DNA from: Ectocarpus siliculosus
Lineage: Eukaryota; Sar; Phaeophyceae; Ectocarpales; Ectocarpaceae
DNA length: 41,428 nucleotides
Direction: 5' to 3'
Assembly: GCA_000310025.1 (NCBI GenBank)
Contig: FN648508.1
Span: 142,822-184,249, forward strand
Positions within the stretch are counted from its first letter, which is position 1. Every line of letters starts with the position of its first letter. Below the pieces are notes generated by a model that was given only the letters and a program-made list of their open reading frames with translations, searched no databases and was not told the DNA's origin. Below are positions 18,351-28,200 of this stretch, piece by piece. Both the position numbers and the translations under genes were made by a program.

Positions 18351-19948
18351 TTTCACTTCACCACAGGTTTCAGGAGGAACTGCCCACACCAGGACTGATT
18401 TTGCTGCAATGTTACTACATTCTTGCATACCTACAAGGTTGCGTCAGATACCACACCCCCTGCACAGATTTGAAAGCTCGATCGGTGTCGAGTACTCATC
18501 TGAAGCAAGCCCAGCGCTGAGCGACGGTGCCGTTGGGAACATCTTGCCGAGTGCTTACAAAACGCATGATGACTTGATTTGTCCATCCTCGTCGTCGTGG
18601 AGTTACAAGTCACGGCGAGCTCTGAAAATCGGTGTAGGGAGTGCTATCTTCCGCAACCAAAGGAAACTAAAAAGTAGCGCTTCTACTTTCTAGACGAAGT
18701 CGGCGGTTGAAACCACGGCGAACTTACTCCTCCGCACAGCGTGCTGTTGCGGGAATTTCGTCCTTACAAAAAGCGGCACTCCGTGTTGGTTTTTCACGTA
18801 CCCGTCCGTGTGTGGTTTTATGCAGCGGTTGGTATATACTGCTGTACACCTAACAGCCAAGTTGACTTACATAGAACGGAATCAGTATCCATCAGAAAGT
18901 AAACAACAGGTAACATGTGAGGTGAGCCCAACCAACGGATCCGCGTTTTGTATTTGTATGCAAAATAATTACAAACACAGAAAGACTAATATAATACCCA
19001 TTCGAGATTATCCGCCAGTGGAACAGGATGTTTGTATGCGTCATGGGCGACAGCAGATGGATGACGAGAACCTCCCGTTGTGTCAGTATGTGTGCTTCAG
19101 CACTACGAGTAGGGTTATAAAATAGCATATGGCCTGCGACCCGTAGTGCAGGCTGTTTCTCGCGTAGAGAAATCCATGCAGTGACAACAGCACGCTCTGT
19201 GCCTGAACTCCATCCATGTTTGTGGAGATTTTTGAAACTACATGATTCACCCACGTTTCGTGGAAATTATGTTTTTGAAGGACATGCGTTGTGCGCAACT
19301 CTTTACTCGCACGGTTTTCCCACCAAGCACGTTCTAAAAGGTGCGCAAGGTGCCTCAGCGCATCATCATGACCCTCCAAAACGAAACGTGGGCAACCGTG
19401 TCCAACTTGGGACGCCGTACCTCGTGTGTCACGGTGCTAACCATCTAAGAGGCGAAAATATAATGTGTGCGTTTTGTTCCTTTCATTTTAAAATGACTCA
19501 ACGTCATCCATCCCCACCATTGAACCCGCGGCAGCACGGCCCCCAGGCACAACTACCGCAACAAAACAGCAAAAAAAAAAAAGGAACATACAGCGCTTGG
19601 AAACATGTGGAGGGACCCCGACATGTCTCCCCTCGCTGCTCTTGGCAAGAGAAGCCCCACACCCACAACAAAGCAAAAACCTCTACCCTTCCCACAGAAG
19701 TTATCTGGGACCGGGAATCAAGAAGCGAAAAATTCTGGGCTGCATTCTATGTCTAAAAATGGCTCTTCAAGTCAGCTCAGCTAGCTGCTAGACAACCTCA
19801 CCCTGCTTTTTAAATATTCACACACAAGGTACACAAATCTAACAGTGTCTGCCCTCGAAACCACCCAACAGACGTTCAAGCCGGTCAGGACAAAAGAGAC
19901 AAAAACGACCTCGTCAAGGGGCGTCTAATGCCCCCTACAAAGGAAAGT
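18351..19948. other. Region with no resolved exon
   Basis: This must hold the 5' end of the PX-UBA gene, but I cannot place its start codon or first exons. A relative of the 93-bp repeat lies at about 18450-18560. The rest is AT-rich with no recognised coding pattern. The 3' untranslated region of LHC copy 1 would occupy the right edge. Confidence 0.4.
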
Positions 19949-22146
19949 TTAGTTGAAGGTGTATCCCGCGCCAAGGAGGTCGTTGATCACGTACGGCTTG
20001 TTGTTCAGCTCCTCGTGCACCATCAGGGCCAGGATGCCCATCTGTGCCGCGCGCCCGTTGTTCAGCTCGATCGCGCGCTTCGACGCCTGGGTCTCCTCCG
20101 ACATCGCGTCCCACGAGGACCCGAACGGGTTGCCGCCCAGGGTGAAGTCTCCAGGGAACGAGCCCTCCACGTTCTTCATCACAGCCAGCTCAAGGAAGCC
20201 GATGAACGCGAAGATCTGGGCGAGGCCCGCCGGGGGGATCTTAGACAGAGCGGCCACGCCGTTCGGCATGTCCGCGAACGACAGGTTCGCCGAGTTCGAC
20301 AGCATGCCGGGGAGCCGGGTGTTCTGCTGGGTCAGGTGACCGGCGATGGCGAGCATAGCAATGCGCCCGTGCTTCACCTCCACGTACCGGAGGCGCTCGA
20401 ACCGCTCCTGGTCCGCGTCCTCGAGGAGGCCGAGCGGGTCCCAGAATCCGAGGGGGGGCTGCGCGCCGATCTCCGACTCGAACGACATCTTCATGGCCGA
20501 CGACGACTTGGCCGGGGTGGCCACGGCGGCGCCCTTGAACGCGCTGTGGTTTTAGATGGCAGCAGTGACAAGGCAAGGAAGGAGAGGAAAAAAGGGAAGG
20601 CGGGTCAACGATTGATTTCAACCAAGGAGGGGTTGTCTTCCAGTCTTGTGTATTTACAATTTTCCTAAAACGAACACAATGAAGAGCTCGGAGATTCTCA
20701 AGGGTCTGTAGGCATTATACGCATACAACGGACAACAATCGAGACGGATGTTGCGCGTTTACGTGGGAACGAAACGCCGGCGTGTGAACGTGTACCCATC
20801 CGCCGTGGTTCGAAGCTGCGAACTCCTTAGAGGAGTTCAAGCGAAAAAAACAAGCTGACACGCAAATTTACGGAGTCCATGCGGGCACACGATGTTCTGC
20901 TGAGAGATTGTGACAAGACTCTCGGTGCGATCACCCCACGGCATGATTTCGAGGCTGCAAACTCGGTGCAACTAGATAGCTACTGCTGGTGGTTTGTGAG
21001 TGCGGCGAAAGGACGAAGCAGTCTGAGTCGGAGGTTTGTCGAGACACGAGATCGACCCGACACCGCTGCTCGTGTGTGCCACGCCACTCGACAAAACGAC
21101 AGCCATCTTGGAAAAGACAAGCATCGGACACTAATGAACTTTTGGATCTAGGGGAAAGGTGTGATGCGCAAACATCGGGTTGCGCGCCAACAAGCAGGCG
21201 CTGCCGCTGCTTCTGTGTTGCATATGTACGAACGATGACGACTGTCCTAACCGTTCCATGCTCAGTGAAACCGAGTCACCTACTGACGAGAAAATATTCA
21301 ATCGTGCACGGGAGCAGGCACGCAAGTGCAGGTCTTTTCCGATCTTCCAAGCTTAAGCTTCCGACCCGCCGCGCACGACACAGGAGGAGACAACTCATGA
21401 GGGGTGGCACAACTCGAACGCCAAGACCCTTTGGTGAATAGTGCCAGCAACGAGAATGAGCGCGTCGCGAGAACTACATCTGTACGCTCCTCCGCCCTTG
21501 GGTGTAGTGTATTCTTGCTTGACAGGTGTTTAGTTCCTTCCAGGATGGACTCTACAGCTCGCATTACTCAGCAACAACAAACTCAGCAATCTACATTCTA
21601 CAGTAGTCGTGCGCGCATCATATTTAGTCCACGGCAGGGACATGCTTTGTTCATGCTGAATCCGAGAGAGCAGCGGCAGGGACATGTTTTTGTTCATGCT
21701 GAATCGAGAGAAGCGGGGAAGAGAAGTCATGCGCGCATTCATCTCAGAAGGAAAGGAGCTGCTGTAGTGCGTAGATTTGACGCCGGCCGAGTGAAACGCA
21801 CGTGCTTCGGCAAGCGGGAGGGACAGGCACTCCTACTCAATTCGTACAAGAGCCCATCATCATGCAGAGCGACGCGACGTGCATTTAGTAGCGCATGGCG
21901 CCACCAGGATACCGATTCAATTACGGAGAGAGGAAAGATGTTAGGAGGACAGCTGTTCTTAGAGAGCACATGCTACAGATTTTCGTAGCTTCTAGAAGCA
22001 AGAAAGCATGAGTACGTGTGTTCCTACTACGATCGAAAGGAGCGTGCTACCTCCGGATAACCAACGAACTGCTGCTGTTCTCACCTGGGTGCCACGAAGG
22101 CTTGGGCTCCGGCCACGCAGGCAGCGGCTACAACGCAGGACTTCAT
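19949..22146 (-). CDS. Fucoxanthin-chlorophyll a/c-binding light-harvesting protein, copy 1
   Basis: Two exons, 22146-22085 and 20543-19949, encode 218 residues. The single 1541-bp intron follows codon position 2 of Ser21. Residues 1-20 (MKSCVVAAACVAGAQAFVAP) are an ER signal peptide ending in the A-F motif used for import into complex plastids. The mature protein has the three LHC helices. Helix 1 (about 67-92) carries ERFERLRYVEVKHGRIAMLA with the chlorophyll-binding Glu, His and Arg. Helix 2 (about 126-145) carries IFAFIGFLELAV. Helix 3 (about 172-199) carries AIELNNGRAAQMGILALM. This is the standard FCP/LHCF fold of thylakoid antennae that harvest light with fucoxanthin and chlorophylls a and c. 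The predicted protein is identical to that of copy 2 at 36263-37980, and the two genes are head to head. Stop TAA at 19949-19951. Confidence 0.95.
20544..22084 (-). other. Intron of LHC copy 1
   Basis: GTGAGAAC donor and ACCACAG acceptor. The last 50 bases or so resemble the copy 2 intron end (CACTGCTGCCATCT, then AACCACAG); the rest is unlike it. A short tandem repeat (CGGCAGGGACATG, then TTCATGCTGAATC) occurs twice near 21630 and 21673. No gene is seen inside. Confidence 0.85.
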
Positions 22147-22260
22147 CTTGATGTGAGGTGGTGGTGTGGGAAGAGAGAGGTGTAGGTTGTTGTGGGCAGA
22201 AAACGGAGTGAACAAAGGAAGGGCGAGGCGTGGGCTGCCAAATGTGAGAGACAATGGTTG

Positions 22261-22320
22261 AGAGATCTTCGAGCCAGATGACATCAACCAAAGCTTGGCC
22301 AATCACAGGCCACGGGACTG
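22261..22320 (-). promoter_or_regulatory. Conserved LHC promoter block, copy 1
   Basis: On the minus strand, CAGTCCCG, then TGATTGGC (an inverted CCAAT box), then GTTGATGTCATCTGGC and CGAAGATCTCTC lie about 115 bases upstream of the ATG. The same motifs in the same order stand about 122 bases upstream of the copy 2 ATG. TGATGTCA resembles a bZIP (CRE-like) site, so an aureochrome-type regulator is conceivable, but that is inference. Confidence 0.7.
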
Positions 22321-22609
22321 TTGTTCACGAGACGAAGGGTACTGTAGTTTCGCCGCATTTTCGGATGTGCTGGGATACGGATCGTGCGCCCTGCACGTTG
22401 GCTTCGTGTATCTCTTGCGGAATTGGTTGTTGTCTTAAGCCGTTGGCCGTGGTGGACGTGGGGTTGGTTCTCTATGGCCACCCTCCTACTGCTGTGCGGT
22501 CAGCAGTGGAGCGTCCTGCTGTTGGTGAAAAGTCCGCCCTTTGGATCATCTCTGCAACCTCTATGTGTGACGTGTCGTCACCGCGTGGTCCATGTACGGC
22601 TGTCTAGGT

Positions 22610-22785
22610 CATTGATGACAACAGCGACATCTCTAGTGGCTGGGCACAGGTTCGATTCTGGCCGAAGCGTGGGTTGTCCGCGGTTTGCACCAACAGAGGG
22701 AGTGAGTGCGGAAAGCGCTTCTTGGTCCTATGGGAGAGTAATTATGTAAAAGTGCCGAACTTCTTCTCATACCTCGCAGATTAGG
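22610..22785 (+). mobile_element. Diverged tRNA-derived SINE
   Basis: A B-box-like GGTTCGATTCT (about 22651) follows TGTCTAGGTCATTGATGAC at tRNA-like spacing. Further on, ACAGAGGGAGTGAGTGCGGA and CCGAACTTCTTCTCATACCT correspond to ACAGAGGGAAGAGAGTGC and CTGAACTCTTCTCGCAT of the SINE at 11711-12024. The 3' end and poly-A are not visible. Confidence 0.5.
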
Positions 22786-23279
22786 GCCGGAGCTCTTCGG
22801 CGAGAGAGGTAAAACTGCGGTAATAGTCTACTGCAGATAGTACTGCAATCACCGTGAAATGGTGACTGGGGTGACGAGAAAAAGAGAAGATAAGTGTATG
22901 GGCCGCAATCTCTCTCAGTTGATGTGTAGCGCCAACTGCGGCCGGCTCAGCGAGTCCCAATCATACAGTTGCCTACAGACTACTGGGTAATTCAGTACAG
23001 GGTGTCATGGAACAGCCACACAGCAGTAGTTGACGAGCTCAGATCTGCTGCTGGGGCTGTGATGTCGAGGGTTGTCGCTGGGTCCAAACTCTGTAACTCT
23101 GGATCCAAACGAAACACTCGCCACTGCTGCAGTACTCGGCATGTCGAGCCCCTACCAAGCCTGCGCGTGTATTTTTTATTGCCGGAGGGAGGGGGGAAGG
23201 AAGCGGTGCTTTTTGGACATCTCGAAACGGGTTTCGACAACAGATGTCTCGCCGCCGGCCCGTGATCACCTGTGAATTG

Positions 23280-23440
23280 TGGGATACTCGAATATATCCG
23301 GACTGGGTTCGTTCGGCACAATATATGACCCGCAGACCTCACCCGGAGCCACACTGCACGCTGACGGTAGCACGCCTACAACGAAGCCGCCGTTAAGGGG
23401 GGGAAGAACAGCGGTTTTGATGCTGGCTCTTTTCCCATAC
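23280..23440. repeat. Dispersed repeat, copy 1
   Basis: GGACTGGGTTCGTTCGGCAC, then ATGACCCGCAGACCTCACCC and GCACGCTGACG are matched at 24290-24365 (GGTTGGTTCGGCGGGACAG, TAACCCGCAGATCTCACCCC, GCACGCAGGGA). AAGGGGGGAAGAACAGCGGT, then TTTGATGCTG is matched in inverse near 24175-24215. The element type is unknown. Confidence 0.6.
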
Positions 23441-23487
23441 TTTAATCCTATACAAAGAAAGAAAACAGCCTTCCCGCCGGGGTTAGG

Positions 23488-23915
23488 TTAGGCATTCTAT
23501 TGTCATCAGTAGAGGATACCATGAAGAGGCGTCGTGCGTGCTGGCACGTTCAGGGTTGCTACTGAAGCGGAAATATCGAAGGTCGCAGCGCCTTTGAAAA
23601 CAGTCGCCGGAACCAAGCGGCATCCAACATTTGTCACAGCCATGCTCACCGCCACGGACCGTAAACCCCTGAACGGAGGGGTGTCAGCAGTAGCTAGTGG
23701 CATCAGCTACTGCTGTAAACCCGTAGCTCAGGAGATTGGGGTCGGTGACGGCGAGCATGGCTGTGACAAATGTTGGATGCCGCTTGGTTCCGGCGCAGAT
23801 TTCGGCAAAGGCTGCTGCGACCTTCGATATTTCAGCTCCAGTAGCAAACCTGAACGTGCCAGCCCGCACGACGCCTCTTCATGATGTCCTCTACTGCTGA
23901 CAATAGAATGCCTAA
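23488..23915. mobile_element. Long foldback element (about 200-bp arms)
   Basis: The left arm starts TTAGGCATTCTATTGTCATC at 23488. The right arm ends in its inverse, GACAATAGAATGCCTAA, at 23915. Inner segments also pair: ACCAAGCGGCATCCAACATT, then TGTCACAGCCATGCTC on the left, against GAGCATGGCTGTGACAAATG, then TTGGATGCCGCTTGGT on the right. The loop is small (about 23695-23710). Both strands can therefore read the same short peptide (MRAGTFR, then GTKRHPTFVTAML), which follows from symmetry. MITE or foldback transposon is the likeliest identity. Confidence 0.85.
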
Positions 23916-24169
23916 CTTAGCCCTCAAAACTGACCTTATGTGAGCGCCTTCCGTTTTGGCTCTTTTGACTTGAATTTAGAATAGAGGGAATTTTTATCTT
24001 GATTTCAAAGGAAGCCTGTGGAGGTAGACGCGTGAAATGTTAATGTATGTTTTGAGCAGCCTCTACTGCCGCCCTGTGCGAGAATCAACGATTCTGTTTT
24101 TCGCGATGCCTCCCGACTGGTCTTGTATGTCTGTTGTACAATTTCTGGACCTCTTGCGTTTTTTTTTCA

Positions 24170-24370
24170 AAATTCGTCAACATCAAAATTGCTCTTCTTC
24201 CCCCCCTTAAATAAGGGTCTTTCACCATGGATGGATGAGGATGCCACCGTTGCGGCGTGGGTGCCGTTACATGTACTGGGTTAACCCGGACTGGGTTACT
24301 GGGTTGGTTCGGCGGGACAGATAATAACCCGCAGATCTCACCCCGCACCATCTTGCACGCAGGGATCTCC
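24170..24370. repeat. Dispersed repeat, copy 2
   Basis: The counterpart of 23280-23440. One part is in the same orientation (24290-24365) and one is inverted (CATCAAAATTGCTCTTCTTC, then CCCCCCTTAA at about 24181-24210). The changed relative orientation suggests rearrangement or TIR-like ends. Confidence 0.55.
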
Positions 24371-25284
24371 CTTGTCAATGACGGGTGACAAGTGCGGTCG
24401 TGGCAGCCCACTCGAGCACAACGTCGTATGTAGGCATAGACGAAGAAAAAATCCCTGTAGGCCCACATGACTTAGACCGGACCTTAAACCGACAGAAACA
24501 AGTGAACATACGTCGAACTCCGCAACCTAACGAAGAACCGGAAATATTGTTATTTGCCGTGCGAAACCATTCGCAGCAAGCGTAGGTTCCAATTTTTTTA
24601 AGATGAAAACTCCAAACTTACGACAATTCTAAAAACGAAAACGTAGAAATAACGAAACTACTATAGACTGCACGCAGACGCCCACGTTCTGCACAACAAC
24701 TCGAACACCGCTGCCGACGCGCTAATCAAGTTCAAATGTGGTTTGCATCAAAGAAGGGCCACACACTCGAGATGGGCTTGCGGGCAAAACCATTGAAATT
24801 TCTCTCTCTGCTCTTGATGGGAAACAAGGCAAGTTAAGGACGTTCAGCGAGACGCTGACCGGACGCTTTCTTTCCCAAGACTGGAAGGTCAACGGATATA
24901 CTCAAGAGAGGCATACCCCTGCCACCAACCGTGCGCGGTTGCAAGTGCCCTTCCGTCTATTTTTTGTGCATATATCGTCAATTGATTCCATACCACCCAC
25001 CACCCACGTTCCACCGCCTCCCCCCACCACTCAGCGCCAACTTCCCGCCTCCATTCTATCGACGACGAAAACCAATCTGACCGGCCGCGCGATCTTTCCT
25101 AACTATGGGTACTCCCATCCAACCTTTTCCGCCGCTCCATCCCCGGCTTTCCCGACATTCTCCCCTCGCCCCGCCCCGTCCCCTCCCCGCTCTCGCCCTC
25201 TCTTGCTGCTCTCATCGTACCTCTATGTACCCCCCCCCCCCCCCCCCTTGGTCCCGCCTCCGTAGCTCCCCAAAGGTTTGTGGT

Positions 25285-28200
25285 CTACCCAAGACCGAAA
25301 ATCCCCTTCTTCTTTCCGACATCGTCGGGGTTGAGCTTCTGCGCCTTCTGCGCCTTCTTCTTGTCGTCTGCCGCCTTCTTGGCCGCCGCCGCCGCCCTCT
25401 CCCCCGCCGGTGGCGGTTTCTTTCTGAAGGGGGGGGGAGGGGGGAAAAGGTGTGGTTGTTTTAAACCAAGAAAGNNNNNNNNNNNNNNNNNNNNNNNNNN
25501 NNNNNNNNNNNNNNNNNNNNNNNNNNNNNNNNNNNNNNNNNNNNNNNNNNNNNNNNNNNNNNNNNNNNNNNNNNCTGGGTATTGTGCCTCTCTACTGCAT
25601 GGGTTTGACTTGCACGGGAACCCAATATTTCCACGAGAGGGGACCAGAGAGGGAGAGATAAAGAGAGTCAGACAAAAACAAAGTTATCGCATGGCCAAGC
25701 GGAAGAAAAGTCGACCCTGCAGTCGGCCACGTAGAACACGACCTTGGGGTACGAGGTAGGCGTGAAGTCAGACTTGCTGCTCAACAACCACGAAAGAGAA
25801 ACACGCATGCACCAAGTTTAATCTTTGCCCTTGTCTTTTCGAACCCCTACCTTGATCATTTCAGCACAAGGAAAGGAAAGCGGCTCGCTCTCATTTTTCT
25901 TCCACTGGTACTAAAAATAGCACCAGGTGTATGTATTTCGCAAGAGAATGAATCAAGAGTACATATGGAAATCAAAGCTTGACGAAAACGTCTACATGTA
26001 CCACTGCAATCAGAGCAAGAAGGTGAAAGAGGGACAAAACGCCAAAGGTGAAAAAAAAACTAGAGGCCTAGCATCACCGAAGTGAGAACAGGAACATCAA
26101 AGCTGGACGAAACAACACACGCAAAACCGAAAAACCTAAAACGGCCTTCTATCCCCAACTCACCGCAGCGTAAGCCTTGTCTGTGGCGGACCACTTCTTC
26201 TGGAGGTTCTTCTTGGCCAGGTCGGAGTTGTCCCACGCCCCTTTCCTCTGCATGTACGGGGTTTTTTCAGGAGGGATCTCTCCCGATTTTACCTGCCGTC
26301 GAAGGTAATAGTAGCGTTCGTTGTCGTTGGGTGATCGACATTGTTGTTTCGAATGCTCCCTCTCTTCCTTGTTTGCCAGCATTCCGTTTGCAATGCACAG
26401 ATCCGTATATGGGAGCAGCAGTTACAATTATAAATTGCTTGCTTGGCGCTACCCACTTGAGGACTTGGAGGATAAAGGGGTCAGTGCTCAGATTTGTCTT
26501 TGTAAAAACCAACACACGATAACGATGCCCGGTCATGAAGTCGTACGTACAGTGGCTGCCGGAATTCCCACAGAAGAAGCAATAACTCGGGTCTCTTGCA
26601 AGCACCAGAGGTGCTCTCTAGAGTTGGTTTGGTCACGCTCTCTGTGCCGTGCGCGCAGTTTTCATCGGATTGCCCGCGTGGCTTCTACCCCGAAGCCAGA
26701 TGAGCATGCGCTGCTGCCGTAGTTCTTCCGCTCTGCATGACCACGAAAGGCGTCTCGATCTGCTGTGTTGGCGCATACCGCGTGTTCCGTGGGGCAGCAA
26801 TGCGGGACGGGCAACCCACCGGAGACCGTGCACGGGACGGAAGCGTCCCGCCAAAGGCCGGAACGAGAACGCCCCCTCTTGCCTGCCCCCCATGACGCTC
26901 TAGCTTTCCGTCCGAACCAGATGACAGAGCGTACACCCGTGCGAAAAGCCACATTCACAAGAAAAAAGTGTCGCCATTTTACCGTCCTCGGTGGTCTGCA
27001 CACACGAGACACACACATGTTACACATGAATGCTAAATATCGCGTATGTCTTGAGGAAAAGAGGTCCGCATTCGTCATATATCGTTGCGGAAGGCGGCGG
27101 ATGGGTGCTCTCTGCATTTGCCGGCAGGTCAGAAAAAACGTAGGAAGAAACGCAAGAGAAAACGGATGGCGCTTACGTTTTTTTTCTGGCGTTTCTTCCT
27201 GCGTTTTTTTCCAGTTTTTTTCCTCATGCGCTGGAATGCAGAGAACCTCTATCCACCGAATTCCGCAGGTATGTATGACGTATGACAGGCATGTTACAAC
27301 CATCACTGGTAAACCTCCCCCCTCTCCCCGCAAGGTTGCACTTTGTCCCCAACGTTGTTCCAGGTGTTCATCAACGATCTGTTGAAAGTCGTACAAGCAG
27401 TCGAAAAGGGAGTAGAGGTGGGGGAAAGCACGGTGTCGGGAATGCTGTTTGCGGATGACTTTATTGGGATGTCTGACACCCCTGAGGGACTGCAATTGAC
27501 GCGGGGAAGGAGTTTGTTGATAAGTTGAGATTGTCTGCCAACGTTGAGACGAGTGCGGCCATGGTATGCAACGAGGACAGGGAGGAACCAGTAGAACATA
27601 GATGGAAGGGGGGGGTCGAGGAGAGCGCAGTAGTGGACCAGTACACATACCTCGGAGTAGAGATCGCAAAAGACTGCTCGTGGAATGCACACATGTCCAA
27701 GGTAGCGGAAAAGGGCAAAGCACGAGCAGGGAAGCTGCACCCAATACTCGCAAACCGGCACCTCGATTCACGTATGTATCAAATTGGCGGTTTTGAAGAG
27801 CGTTATCGTACCGCCGCTAGAGTACGCCGGAGAAGTATGGGAAGGAAATAAGAAGGTAGTGAAAGAACTCGAGGCGGCGCAGATGAAAGCAGCGAAAGTC
27901 ATCCTAGGATGCTCCAAGCGCACAAGCAATGCAGCCGTAAGGGCAGAATTGGGGATCCAATCCCTACGGTCGGGAAGAGACGCAAGGAAGCTGACATGGC
28001 AGTATCGCATGTGCGGGATGGGAGAGGAGAGGTTGCCGAGAATAGTATGGGAGGCGAAGTGGGAAAACAAAAAGAGGGTTAGACAACCCACGGAATGGGT
28101 CAAGGTTGTAGAGGACGTATGGAAGGGGTTAGACATCGACGAACATGAAACGCTGGAAACGGAGGGTTTACAGGGGTTCAAGGAGAAGATATCTGTTGCT

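Larger units (their letters stand above)
22321..25284. other. Intergenic region rich in repeats
   Basis: No gene was identified between LHC copy 1 and the 3' end of the plastid-protein gene. It holds a SINE relative (22610-22785), a long foldback (23488-23915) and a dispersed repeat seen at 23280-23440 and 24170-24370. A pyrimidine-rich stretch (24985-25265) lies just past the stop of the minus-strand gene. Confidence 0.5.

Noticed and set aside
19928-20668. Long plus-strand open frame opposite LHC copy 1 (also mirrored at 37291-38001)
   Set aside because: It is an antisense shadow of the GC-rich, codon-biased LHC exon; the same shadow appears at both copies.
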